Source: Streptomyces sp. AW19M42 (GTDB taxonomy: Bacteria; Actinomycetota; Actinomycetes; Streptomycetales; Streptomycetaceae). From it: 38,447 nt of DNA. The notes under the pieces are model-generated. The model saw nothing but the letters and a program-made list of their open reading frames with translations. It was not told the DNA's origin and did not search any database. This document shows positions 1-7,760 of the stretch, one piece after another. Every line of letters begins with the position of its first letter. Positions within the stretch are counted from its first letter, which is position 1. Both the position numbers and the translations under genes were made by a program. The stretch covers positions 1 to 38,447 of the forward strand of contig CBRG010000192.1 of NCBI GenBank assembly GCA_000470535.1, in the 5' to 3' direction.

Positions 1-464
1 GGGAGCCGCTGCCGGGTGTGCTGGATGTACGCCCACCGGAACCGCCCGGACTCCAGGGCCTCACGGAGCGCGGCGGGGTCGTTGAGGTCGGCCTCGACGG
101 TGTGCACGCCGATACCCCGCAGGGTGACCTCTGTGGTGCGGTAGACCGGGGCGCGGTGGATGAGCAGCGGGTCGCCCGCCCGGACGGCCGCGTTGAGGGC
201 GGCCCGGATCGCGCCGGTGCCCGCGCCCTGGACGAAGGCGGCGTCCTGGGCGCCGAAGAAGTCCGCGAGCACGGCCTCCACGCGGGCGGTGGTGCGCGGC
301 CGGCCGAGACCGGGGACGACGCCCGCGTCGGACGAGAACAGCTGCTGTCCCTCGAAATGGGCGGCGGTGGCCTCCAGCAGCCGGAACTGCCTGGCGACGG
401 CGTCGTCCAGACCCACGGTCGCCAGCGGGAAGGTGGCGGGAAGCACGGGGGGTACGGGGCTCAT
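1..464 (-). CDS. yhfS: YhfS-like PLP-dependent aminotransferase-fold protein, 5' part only (C-terminus beyond window)
   Basis: The minus strand is open from an ATG at 464 to the window edge, giving the first ~154 residues. The segment reads as a fold-type I PLP enzyme of the class V aminotransferase / Cys-Met metabolism kind: a glycine-rich turn (SSDAGVVPGLGRPRTT), then FGAQDAAFVQGAGTGAIRAA, which fits the cofactor phosphate-binding part of the large domain. The PLP lysine would lie beyond base 1 and cannot be checked. The start is 1 base after the php stop, so the two are almost certainly translationally coupled. The YhfS assignment rests on fold plus position as the gene after php, as in the E. 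coli yhf cluster. Substrate unknown; no long plus-strand frame over it is credible. Confidence 0.75.
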   Translation of the reverse strand, partial: MSPVPPVLPATFPLATVGLDDAVARQFRLLEATAAHFEGQQLFSSDAGVVPGLGRPRTTARVEAVLADFFGAQDAAFVQGAGTGAIRAALNAAVRAGDPLLIHRAPVYRTTEVTLRGIGVHTVEADLNDPAALREALESGRFRWAYIQHTRQRL

Positions 465-465
465 G

Positions 466-1422
466 TCAGTTCTCCTCCACGCTCGCGCCGGTCAGGAAGC
501 GCAGCGGATTGCGTCGGGTCAGCAGGTCGATCAGATCGTCGTCGGCGCCCGCCGCGCGCAGCTCGGGCAGGAAACCACGGAAGAGGTGTCCGTAGCCCTG
601 GCCGCCTTCGTCCAGCAGGTAGCCGTGGCGGGAGATGTCGCAGCTGAGCAGGGCCCGGTCGGCGTGCCCGGCCTCCACCAGGGCCAGCAGCAGCCGCAGC
701 CGGGTCCGGTCGCTCTGGTAGGCCGATTTGCCGACGGTGTCGAAGGCGACGTACGCCCCGCTCGCCGCGAGCTCCCGGTGGACGCCCGGGTCGTCGAGCA
801 GATCCTGATGACCGATGCTGACGCGGTGGGCGGGCAGCCCCTCATCGGTCAGCAGTTCCAGCTGGGCGAGCCCGCCCCGGCCCAGCTGCGCGTGGGTGGC
901 GAGGGAGAGCCCGGTCGCCCGCGCGGCCCGTGCGCCGGCCCGCAGCACCTTGGCCTCGGGAGCCGTGGGGACGTCCCCGTGGCTGCCGATCTCACCGAGG
1001 ACGCCGGGCCGGATGCCGGTCGTGCCGACGCCGTCCTCGATCTCGCGGACCAGGACCTCGGTGAGCTGCTCCACGTCGGCGGTGTCGATCTCCGGGGTGT
1101 GGAACGGCTCGTAGTACCAGCCGGTCGCCGCGACCACCGCGACCCGTGCGTCCCGGGCGATCGCCGCCAGGGCGCCGACGTCGCGTCCCATGCCCCGGCA
1201 GGTCAGCTCGACGACGAGCGAGAGCCCGAACTCCTGCCGCAGCGCGCTCAGCTCGGCGGTCACGGCCGCCGCGTGGCGTCGCGGGTCGAGGACGGCCGCA
1301 CCGTCGCCCCGCTGGTCCAGATCGAGGACCAGGTGCTCGTGGGCGAGGGCCGGGCCGCGTACCGAAGCGGTCGCGAGCTCGCCGGTGACGGTGCGCAGGG
1401 TGTGCGGGGCGGGGTGGTTCAT
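466..1422 (-). CDS. php: Phosphotriesterase homology protein (Php), metal-dependent hydrolase of the amidohydrolase superfamily
   Basis: The 318-residue product carries the binuclear-metal ligand set of the PTE/Php family in order: HEH at residues 28-30, Glu144 in VLGEIGSHGD (the position that is a carboxylated Lys in true phosphotriesterases and Glu in Php), His177 in ATHAQL, His205 in IGHQDLLDD and Asp262 in SCDISR. This is therefore a probably active cytoplasmic hydrolase or lactonase; the family's physiological substrate is not known. ATG at 1422. It lies 92 bases after yhfT and 1 base before yhfS, in the middle of the minus-strand yhf operon. The neighbours (transporter-like YhfT, PLP enzyme YhfS) suggest processing of an imported small metabolite; that is inference. 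Confidence 0.9.
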   Translation of the reverse strand: MNHPAPHTLRTVTGELATASVRGPALAHEHLVLDLDQRGDGAAVLDPRRHAAAVTAELSALRQEFGLSLVVELTCRGMGRDVGALAAIARDARVAVVAATGWYYEPFHTPEIDTADVEQLTEVLVREIEDGVGTTGIRPGVLGEIGSHGDVPTAPEAKVLRAGARAARATGLSLATHAQLGRGGLAQLELLTDEGLPAHRVSIGHQDLLDDPGVHRELAASGAYVAFDTVGKSAYQSDRTRLRLLLALVEAGHADRALLSCDISRHGYLLDEGGQGYGHLFRGFLPELRAAGADDDLIDLLTRRNPLRFLTGASVEEN

Positions 1423-1514
1423 CGTGGGGGTTCCTTCTTCGTGTACGGGCCCGGTCCGGTCAGCGGGCGTGCCGGCCCTGACGCGGGGGTGAAGAGGTCC
1501 CGGTCGCGGGGGTG

Positions 1515-2849
1515 TCAGCCCTGGACCGGGGTGAACAGGTCGAGCCAGTACAGGATGTTGAGCAGGATGCCGCCGATGATCACGGCCGCGGGGGCGGCGG
1601 CCATCTTCACGACGGGTCGGCCCATCGCCTCGTTCAGCAGGTAGAGCCCGCCGACGACGAGGATGCCGAGTCCGCCGCCCATGGCGTTGGCGGCCATCAG
1701 CGAACCGAAGAGGATCGCGAGCTGGAGGGTGTCACCGATGGCGCTGCGCAGGTGTTCCGACGAGTCCCGGACGCTGGGCAGCTTGCCGAGGACCCGGCCG
1801 ATCCAGGAGAGGGCCAGCACCTCGGCCGCGAACACGAGCGCACCGACGACAGCGGCCAGGAACGGGTTCGGCATCAGGTAGCCGATCGGGTACACCAGCG
1901 TGAAACCGGCGATGCCGTACGCCCCGGAGGCGAGTGCGGTGGTCGCGATCAGCGGGATGAAACCGAACACCCGGTAGAAGTCGACCTGGGCGGCCTCGGA
2001 GTACTGCCCCTTCGCGATGAGGAAGCTGGTGGCCTCACCGCCGCCGAATATATGCATCTGGGCGAGTACACAGACCCCGGCCCCGAGCACCATGAACAGC
2101 GGCAGGTACCTGCGCAGGCGGGCCGCGCTGGCGCTGAACAGCGACGCCATCGGGTCGTCCTCCAGGACGATCTCCTCGACGCCCGCCGCCCGGTCGGCCC
2201 GGCGCTGCCGGACGTCCTTGGCGACCGCGAGGCCGATGAGCATCAGCACGCCGACGGCCATGGCCAGCGCTCCGGCGAACATGTTCGGCCACAGCTTCAT
2301 GGTCATGACCACGAGGGCCAGTTCGAGGACGCCCGCGATCCCGCCCCACTTGCGCCCGAACTGCTTCGTGATGGCGAGCACCGGGAACAGCGAGAAGAGG
2401 AAGAGGATCGGCGTCGACATCTGCTGCATCGCGGTCAGGAAGTCGACCGGCAGGTCGTGGGCGACGTTGTTCGCGCCGTTCAGGCCGAACACGACCACCG
2501 CGCCCCAGACGGCACCGAGGATGGGGGCGAGCCACTTCTTCGGTGCCAGCATCCCGAGGATGTCCGTGGGCAGGAAGACCAGCCACGGGTTCAGCACACC
2601 CGTGGACAGGGCCATGGGCGCGCCCAGTCCGAAGATGAACCCGGCGGACAGACCGAACGAGACAGCAGTCGTCGCGCTACGGGTGGTGCGCCCCTGGATG
2701 AAGTCCAGCATGAAGGGGCGTACCCCGTCGTTGAAGACGGCCAGGGCCATGTGCGAGATGTAGGCCGTCAGCGCACAGAGGGCTATCACGGTCAGTTGCT
2801 GGGCCAGCGTGAAGTCGAGGCCGGCGCCGGCGGCGAGTGTGGTGCTCAC
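1515..2849 (-). CDS. yhfT: YhfT family multispanning membrane protein, putative transporter
   Basis: The 444-residue protein is strongly hydrophobic, with about 11-12 candidate membrane segments, a charged loop near residues 205-240 (DVRQRRADRAAGVEEIVLED), and conserved-looking stretches such as GLNGANNVAHDLPVDFLTAMQQ that fit the YhfT family. Start is GTG at 2849 with AAGGAGTG about 6 bases upstream. It lies between yhfU (43 bases before) and php (92 bases after). In E. coli yhfT also sits between yhfU and php, which supports the assignment. Transport is inferred from topology; no substrate is known. The equally long plus-strand frame over this gene is a high-GC shadow. Confidence 0.88.
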   Translation of the reverse strand: MSTTLAAGAGLDFTLAQQLTVIALCALTAYISHMALAVFNDGVRPFMLDFIQGRTTRSATTAVSFGLSAGFIFGLGAPMALSTGVLNPWLVFLPTDILGMLAPKKWLAPILGAVWGAVVVFGLNGANNVAHDLPVDFLTAMQQMSTPILFLFSLFPVLAITKQFGRKWGGIAGVLELALVVMTMKLWPNMFAGALAMAVGVLMLIGLAVAKDVRQRRADRAAGVEEIVLEDDPMASLFSASAARLRRYLPLFMVLGAGVCVLAQMHIFGGGEATSFLIAKGQYSEAAQVDFYRVFGFIPLIATTALASGAYGIAGFTLVYPIGYLMPNPFLAAVVGALVFAAEVLALSWIGRVLGKLPSVRDSSEHLRSAIGDTLQLAILFGSLMAANAMGGGLGILVVGGLYLLNEAMGRPVVKMAAAPAAVIIGGILLNILYWLDLFTPVQG

Positions 2850-2892
2850 GAGTCACTCCTTGGTGCCCGGGATGATGGGAACAGGCTGTTGT

Positions 2893-3249
2893 TCAGCCGC
2901 GGGCGGCGATGGCGCGCGCCATGAGGGGGGCGATGATGTCGATCTGGTCCATCGAGAAGCCGAAGACCTTCTTGCCTTCGGCGAGCAGGGCGGTGACCTG
3001 CTCCTCCGTCGGAACACTGCGCCCGAAGGTGTGGCAGGCGGCACTGCCCATGAGGCCGACGAGCACGCCCAGCGAGGCGCCGGCGCCCGTGTGGCAGGTG
3101 CCCAGGTAGTAGTCGGCCTGGCCGGCCCGGAGCTTCATCGCGGCGTCCATGTCGCTGGAGGCGACGACGTCGAGCGAGTCGATGCCGAGCTTGCCGATGG
3201 CCGCGGTGACCTCGACCTTGCCGACTCCACCGGTGAGGATCTTCGTCAT
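2893..3249 (-). CDS. yhfU: YhfU family protein (DUF2620)
   Basis: A 118-residue small soluble protein starting MTKILTGGVGKVEVTAAIGK. It has glycine-rich turns (GTCHTGAGASLGVLVGLMG, residues ~50-68) and a cysteine/histidine pair (Cys52/His53) with a second at Cys72/His73. This matches the short DUF2620/YhfU family in length and gene context. No catalytic function is known. In this operon order YhfU comes directly before YhfT, the same adjacency as in E. coli; the two may act together, for example as an accessory subunit with the membrane protein, but that is inference. Confidence 0.8.
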   Translation of the reverse strand: MTKILTGGVGKVEVTAAIGKLGIDSLDVVASSDMDAAMKLRAGQADYYLGTCHTGAGASLGVLVGLMGSAACHTFGRSVPTEEQVTALLAEGKKVFGFSMDQIDIIAPLMARAIAARG

Positions 3250-3314
3250 GGCTGTTCTTCTCTCTGCGTCGGTTTCCGCCGCGGGGTAGGGGCGGGACGT
3301 TCTGCCGTGACCGG

Positions 3315-3701
3315 TCAGGACGTGGGTGAGGAGGGGGGCTGCTGCGCGAGGACGGCCAGGTGCATCCCGAGGAAGTTGACCTCGGACTCCGGGAGCGCGG
3401 CCCCGAGCTCCCGTTCGGCACGGGCCGATACGGCACGGGCGCGGGCGACGGCGTCGGGGTGTCCGGCCAGCTCGGCGGCGACCTGGTCGTCGGTGAGGAA
3501 CTGTTCGATCGCCTCGCCGTCCAGGATCCGGCCGAGCGCCATCATCAGATGACTGGTGAGCATGCCTGCCGTCGCTTCGGTGACCGTGCGGCCCTCCGCC
3601 TCCAGGGCGGTCAGTTCGGTGGTGACGAAGTCGGCCACCTCCGGCCTGACCGTGCCGCCCTCGCGAAAGAGCTGGATCCGCAGTGCCAGCTGGTCGTCCA
3701 T
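3315..3701 (-). CDS. yhfY: YhfY-like PRD-domain protein
   Basis: A 128-residue all-alpha protein consisting of little more than one PTS-regulation-like (PRD) domain. The two histidines typical of such domains are in SHLMMALGRI (about residues 50-59) and MHLAVLAQQ (near 113). No DNA-binding domain is attached. In the yhf cluster a small PRD-domain protein follows the YhfZ regulator, and the same order is kept here, 95 bases downstream of yhfZ. Its 5' flank carries a copy of the YhfZ-box half-site, so it may have its own promoter inside the operon. Whether its histidines are phosphorylated is unknown. Confidence 0.8.
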   Translation of the reverse strand: MDDQLALRIQLFREGGTVRPEVADFVTTELTALEAEGRTVTEATAGMLTSHLMMALGRILDGEAIEQFLTDDQVAAELAGHPDAVARARAVSARAERELGAALPESEVNFLGMHLAVLAQQPPSSPTS

Positions 3702-3722
3702 GGTGATCCTCCTAAAATCAAC

Positions 3723-3744
3723 AGTAACCAGGATTTTGTATTTT
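3723..3744. promoter_or_regulatory. Candidate YhfZ operator, half-conserved copy before yhfY
   Basis: The 15-base string ACAGTAACCAGGATT (3721-3735) is identical to one in front of yhfZ (4743-4757). Here only the AGTAACCAG arm (3723-3731) and the GATT spacer are kept; the second arm, TTGTATTTT, matches the full site at 5 of 9 positions. It lies 22 bases upstream of the yhfY start, where a bound protein could block or guide transcription. Operator function is inferred from the repeat and its position. Confidence 0.6.
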
Positions 3745-3796
3745 GAGGGCGAGCGACGCCCCGGAGTTATGAGACCCCGGTCACCGGGTCCGCTGG

Positions 3797-4735
3797 TCAG
3801 TACGAGGGGACGCGCTCACCGCGCAGCACCTCGCTCTGCAGCCGGGTCACCAGCGACAGATCGAGCGAGTCGCGGACCGCGGCGAGCGCCTTGGCCCCCT
3901 CGGACCGGCCGATCACCGCGGCGGTGGAGTTGCGCAGTGCCAGCTCCCGGTTGACCTCGTCCCCGAGCGGGAGCACGTCGACGCCGACCCCGAGCCGGTC
4001 CCGCGCCTCGTCCAGGTTCCAGACGGTCGCGTCCACCTCGTTCCGCGCGAACAGATCGCTCAGCTGCATGTACGACGCCTCCCGCCACACGACGTCCTCC
4101 CGGCCGGCGAAGACCCGCTCCACGAGCATCCGCAGATCCTCCGAAGCGTGGTCGACCGCCACCCGCAGTCCGGGCGTGTCCAGGTCCACCCCGTGCCGCA
4201 CCAGCATGCCGTGCGCGCCGACGTAGGTGGCGGGGCCGAGATCGGCCACCAGCTCCACCGGGTGCTCGGCGATCAGCTGGTCGGCGGCGAACCGGGACAG
4301 GACGACCAGGTCGACCTTGCCCTCCAGCAGCGCCGCGGTCCGGGCTCCGGCGCCTCGCATGAACGTGATCGCGAACGGTGCGCCCGCCTCCTCGAACGCG
4401 CTGCGCAGCCCGGTCGCCAGGCCTTCGTACCGCCGCGAGTAGGGGAGTGGCATCGCCGCGAGCAGGGTTCCCAGGCCGGACAGCCGCCACAGGACGGTGC
4501 GGTCCGAGTGGACGAGGAACGTGCCGAGATGACCGCGAGCGGTCGTCGAGATCGCGCCGGCCTCCTCCAGTAGGTGGAGGGCGGCCTGAACGGTTCCGTT
4601 TCCGCAGCCCAGCTCCTGCGCGAAGTCGCGCACACGGGGCAGTCGGGTGTCCGGCTCGTGGTGGAGGAGCAGGGCGGCGAGCTGCCGCGCGGCGAGGCCG
4701 TTGCGGGTGAGGAAGCGGTCGTCGAAGTCGTTCAC
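3797..4735 (-). CDS. yhfZ: YhfZ-like transcriptional regulator (winged HTH plus ligand-binding domain)
   Basis: The 312-residue protein has an N-terminal GntR-like winged helix-turn-helix (about residues 12-75: ARQLAALLLHHEPDTRLPRV, then ELGCGNGTVQAALHLLEEAG) and a C-terminal half resembling a periplasmic-binding-protein fold (FAITFMRGAGARTAALLEGK; later VDATVWNLDEARD), the layout of YhfZ regulators. ATG at 4735. It is the first gene of the minus-strand operon and diverges from an MFS exporter gene. A 22-bp palindrome begins 9 bases upstream of its start, pointing to autoregulation. The ligand is probably a metabolite handled by the Php/YhfS enzymes (inference). Confidence 0.85.
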   Translation of the reverse strand: MNDFDDRFLTRNGLAARQLAALLLHHEPDTRLPRVRDFAQELGCGNGTVQAALHLLEEAGAISTTARGHLGTFLVHSDRTVLWRLSGLGTLLAAMPLPYSRRYEGLATGLRSAFEEAGAPFAITFMRGAGARTAALLEGKVDLVVLSRFAADQLIAEHPVELVADLGPATYVGAHGMLVRHGVDLDTPGLRVAVDHASEDLRMLVERVFAGREDVVWREASYMQLSDLFARNEVDATVWNLDEARDRLGVGVDVLPLGDEVNRELALRNSTAAVIGRSEGAKALAAVRDSLDLSLVTRLQSEVLRGERVPSY

Positions 4736-4744
4736 GAATCAAAC

Positions 4745-4766
4745 AGTAACCAGGATTCTGGATACT
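4745..4766. promoter_or_regulatory. Candidate YhfZ operator, full palindrome in the yhfZ/MFS divergent region
   Basis: AGTAACCAG-GATT-CTGGATACT is an imperfect inverted repeat with 9-base arms matching at 8 positions. It lies between the divergent starts of yhfZ (4735) and the MFS gene (4891). One arm and the spacer recur before yhfY. A dyad this strong in AT-richer DNA inside a GC-rich intergenic region is typical of a GntR-type dimer site. Control of both directions is possible but not shown. Confidence 0.7.
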
Positions 4767-4890
4767 GACAAGGGTCCTTCCGGGAGCCGACACCGCATCC
4801 TTCCCGACCCCGATCCGTCGGACAGGCCCTTGTTCCTCCTCCTGGTCCGCCCGGCGTGCGCCCGGCGGTGTGCGCGGAGAACATGAGGCC

Positions 4891-6528
4891 ATGAGCAACT
4901 CGGCGCCCCGGGCGCAGGGTCCGGACCAGCCCGCGAAGGCCGGTGCGAGCGGGCCGCCGAACCAGACGCTGGCACTGGCCGCGATGATGTTCGCCGTGTC
5001 GATGACGTTCATCGACCAGACCATCGTGGCGATCGCCGCACCCGACATCATTCACGAACTGGGTCTCACCTCCTCGCAGATGCAGTGGGTCGTCAACGCC
5101 TACCTGCTCACGCTCGCCGCGTTCTTCGCGCTCGGCGGCCGGCTGTCCGACATCTATGGCCACCGCCGCGTCATGCTCGTCGGCACACTCGTCTTCGTCA
5201 TCGCCTCGGCCCTCTGCGGCGCCGTGCCGACGGGGGACTACGCCCAGGCGTGGCTGATCGGGTTCCGGGCGATCCAGGGCTTCGGCGCGGCCCTGATGTT
5301 CCCGGCGGCGCTCGCCGTGGTCATCGCGGTGTTCCCGGTGGAGCGGCGCGGGCGCGCGCTGGCGCTGTTCTTCGGCGTCTCGGGCGGGCTCACGGCCATC
5401 GGCCCGCTGCTGGGCGGCTGGCTCACCGAATGGACCTGGCGTGCCATCTTCTGGATCAACGTCCCCGTCGCCGTGGTCGCCATCGTCCTGGCGCTGCTCG
5501 CACACATCCCCGAGAGCTCGAACCGGGAACCGCTGGACGTGCCGGGCACCGTGCTGATGGCGGTCGGCATGGGGCTCACCGTGCTGGGCCTCCAGCAGTC
5601 CGTGTCCTGGGGCTGGGACACCTGGTCGACCTGGACCTGCATCGTGGTGGGGCTCGTGGTCCTGGTCTTCTTCTGCCGCTTCGAACTGCGCCGGAGGCAC
5701 CCGCTCGTCAGACTCCAGGTCTTCCGGGACCGGGCGTTCTCCGTCGACATGCTCGTGCTCTTCTTCGCCATGACGGCCTTCGTGCCGGTGCTCTTCTTCG
5801 CCTCGGTCTACGCCCAGGTCTCCCTGAGCGCCTCGCCCAACCAGGCGGCGCTCTACCTCCTCTACTTCTTCGTGGGGTTCGCCCTCGCCTCCCAGTGGGG
5901 CGGCCGCATCCTGGACAAGCGCGGCGCCCGCCCGGCGCTGAAGATCGGTGCCGCGCTCGGCGCGGTCGGCTTCGCGCTCTGGGCCGCCAAACTGACGACG
6001 CTCTCGATGCACGACCAGTGGCCGTACGCGGCGCTCGCGGGCGCGGGCATCGGCTTCCTGCTCGCCCCCGCCTCGACCGACGCCGTCAACCGGTCGATCG
6101 GCGCCTCGTACGGCGAGGTCACCGGCATCACGCAGACGGTCCGCAACTTCGCCGCCAGCATCGGTCTCGCGGTGTTCGGCACGGTGCTGACGCATGTCAC
6201 GGTGAACCGCGTCGGTGAGACGCTGCGGACGCAGGGCGTGCCGTCCGGGCCCGCTCACACCGCCGCCCGGCACATCGCCGAAGCCGTCACCGGGAACGCG
6301 GACGCGCGACAGCCCACGGGACACGGCAGGGCCGCCGAGCTCACCCGGGAGTCGATGCAGTCGGTCCGGCTGGACTTCGCCGAGGCGAACCAGTGGGTGT
6401 TCTACTCCATGGCGGGCGCTCTCGTGCTCGCCTTCGTCTGTTCGTTGTGGCACCCCGGCACGCGTGTGACGGGGGACGCCGGCGCCGTACACCCCGATGC
6501 CCCGGCGCCGCACCCCTCGGGCCCCTAG
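4891..6528 (+). CDS. MFS transporter, DHA2-type 14-TM drug:proton antiporter
   Basis: The 545-residue membrane protein has the DHA2 hallmarks: FIDQTIVAIAAPDI in TM1 (residues 40-53), WVVNAYLLTLAAFFALGGRL, motif A GGRLSDIYGHRR (82-93), FRAIQGFGAALMFPAALAVV in TM4, and the antiporter-type LFFGVSGGLTAIGPLLGGWL in TM5. The length fits 14 membrane spans and it should export a small molecule across the plasma membrane. ATG at 4891 was preferred to an in-frame GTG at 4870 because GGAG at 4876-4879 serves it. It diverges from yhfZ across the 22-bp operator, so YhfZ may regulate it. Its TAG overlaps the stop of the convergent DUF1905 gene. Confidence 0.88.
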   Translation: MSNSAPRAQGPDQPAKAGASGPPNQTLALAAMMFAVSMTFIDQTIVAIAAPDIIHELGLTSSQMQWVVNAYLLTLAAFFALGGRLSDIYGHRRVMLVGTLVFVIASALCGAVPTGDYAQAWLIGFRAIQGFGAALMFPAALAVVIAVFPVERRGRALALFFGVSGGLTAIGPLLGGWLTEWTWRAIFWINVPVAVVAIVLALLAHIPESSNREPLDVPGTVLMAVGMGLTVLGLQQSVSWGWDTWSTWTCIVVGLVVLVFFCRFELRRRHPLVRLQVFRDRAFSVDMLVLFFAMTAFVPVLFFASVYAQVSLSASPNQAALYLLYFFVGFALASQWGGRILDKRGARPALKIGAALGAVGFALWAAKLTTLSMHDQWPYAALAGAGIGFLLAPASTDAVNRSIGASYGEVTGITQTVRNFAASIGLAVFGTVLTHVTVNRVGETLRTQGVPSGPAHTAARHIAEAVTGNADARQPTGHGRAAELTRESMQSVRLDFAEANQWVFYSMAGALVLAFVCSLWHPGTRVTGDAGAVHPDAPAPHPSGP

Positions 6529-6812
6529 AGACGAACGGTCATCGTCACGGTCGCCCCGTCACCTGCCGAGAGACCCAGCGGCTTGCGTACCGCGCTCTTC
6601 AGCGGGAGCAGGTAGCCGCCGTCCCTGGGGAACAGTGATGTGGTGAAGGCGAGTTCACCGATGCGGGCCTCGACGGGGACCACCCCCCAGCCGTACGTCG
6701 CCATCGCGGCCACCTCCTGGACGTCTGCGGCCCGGTCCTCGGGCACGGTGACGAAGTAGAACGGTGAAGGCCCGCGCCACTCGATCACGAGGCCGGTGAA
6801 CACGACGTTCAT
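6525..6812 (-). CDS. DUF1905 domain protein
   Basis: A 95-residue protein with the DUF1905 layout: short beta strands GLVIEWRGPSPFYFVTVPED, a central GWGVVPVEARIGELAFTTSLFP, and the closing LPLKSAVRKPLGLSAGDGAT, where a basic KxxVRK patch precedes the final strand. The fold is a small beta-barrel with no known reaction. ATG at 6812. The stop codon overlaps the stop of the convergent MFS gene by three bases (CTAG). A repeated 18-base element lies 10 bases upstream of the start. Confidence 0.85.
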   Translation of the reverse strand: MNVVFTGLVIEWRGPSPFYFVTVPEDRAADVQEVAAMATYGWGVVPVEARIGELAFTTSLFPRDGGYLLPLKSAVRKPLGLSAGDGATVTMTVRL

Positions 6813-6821
6813 GAGGACGAT

Positions 6822-6839
6822 CCGTTCATCGGGGAAGTC
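6822..6839. repeat. 18-base element, copy 1 (before DUF1905 gene)
   Basis: CCGTTCATCGGGGAAGTC differs at one position from the sequence at 10111-10128. Both copies sit in the same orientation just upstream of a minus-strand gene, here 10 bases before the DUF1905 ATG. A shared regulator or promoter element is possible. Confidence 0.45.
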
Positions 6840-6937
6840 TGGAACCCGGGCAGCCTACCGGCGGTGCACCGAAGGACGCGGCGCGACCTCCGGTCCGCGG
6901 GCCCGCCGCCGTCGTCGCAACGCGCCTGCGGGTCCAG

Positions 6938-7594
6938 TCAGTTCTGGTGCCAGACCAGGGTGTACCGCCAGAAGACCCTGCGCCGGAGCCGGGCACCCGG
7001 CAGCACCTGCCGGGCCTCACGCACGATGTCGGCGAAGCTCATCACCGCGGGCCGGACGGGAGCGGTCATCGACGCCGACCGTGCCGACCGGCGCCCGCGG
7101 TTCTTGATCCAGGCCATGGCGACGTTCAGCGGAACAGCAACCGCGCCGAGGAGCCGGTCACCGGTCGACTGCGCGCGGGCCAGCCCCACGACGACCAGCG
7201 TCCCGCCCGGTGCCAGGTGCCGTCGAAACACACCGAGGGCGTCGGAGAACGGCAGATGGTGGAGGGCGGCGACACATGTGATCACGTTGTAGGAACCGGA
7301 CGGTATGTCAGCGAGCGCGTCTCCGACGGTGAATGCGACGGGCGCGGCCGGCGCGGTGAGTGCGCGTGCCCGAGCGACGATCGCGGGGTCGGCGTCCAGA
7401 CCCCGCACCGAGCCGGCGCGCGTGCCCAGCAACCGGGCCAGGTCCCCGCTGCCCGAACCGATGTCGAGGGCGGTGCCGAAGCGCTTCGGGAGCTGCCGCA
7501 TGATCCAACGGTGGTACCGGGCGTTGTGGTCCCACGGGTGGGCGGCGTGGAAACGTTCCAGCGCCTTGAGGAACCGGGGCAGCAGTGTCGTCAT
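6938..7594 (-). CDS. Class I SAM-dependent methyltransferase
   Basis: The 218-residue protein has motif I ALDIGSGSGDLARLL (residues 42-56), the acidic end of strand 2 in VRGLDADPAIVARARAL, motif II around VITCVAALHHLPF and motif III LAPGGTLVVVGLARAQS: a complete ubiE-like methyltransferase core. The C-terminal portion (AWIKNRGRRSARSASMTAPV ... WRYTLVWHQN) matches a common actinobacterial small-molecule methyltransferase subfamily. ATG at 7594. It is transcribed in the same direction as the sugar kinase upstream, 166 bases away, and is probably independent. Substrate cannot be told. Confidence 0.85.
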   Translation of the reverse strand: MTTLLPRFLKALERFHAAHPWDHNARYHRWIMRQLPKRFGTALDIGSGSGDLARLLGTRAGSVRGLDADPAIVARARALTAPAAPVAFTVGDALADIPSGSYNVITCVAALHHLPFSDALGVFRRHLAPGGTLVVVGLARAQSTGDRLLGAVAVPLNVAMAWIKNRGRRSARSASMTAPVRPAVMSFADIVREARQVLPGARLRRRVFWRYTLVWHQN

Positions 7595-7760
7595 GGCACC
7601 AGTCCATCATCCGCCGTCCCGAGGCGGTCCGACGGCTCCGAGGTGCCGTCAGCTGTCCGTCGCGGCGAACCGCAGCCAGTACGGATCACCGATTCGCTTG
7701 CCGACGCGCAGGGCGGCGTCACGCACCGCCCTGCCGAGTGCGGCCGCGCCGGTCCCGGCG

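Noticed and set aside
160..2924. Plus-strand frames of 470-494 codons over php and yhfT
   Set aside because: Mirror images of the genuine minus-strand genes; no motifs and no ribosome sites.
4732..6513. 593-codon minus-strand frame over the MFS gene
   Set aside because: His/Glu/Arg-rich shadow; the plus strand has all DHA2 motifs.
7648..7760. Open minus-strand stretch ending GDPYWLRFAATDS after the kinase stop
   Set aside because: Reads like the C-terminal helix of some enzyme, perhaps another remnant, but it is too short to assign to a family.
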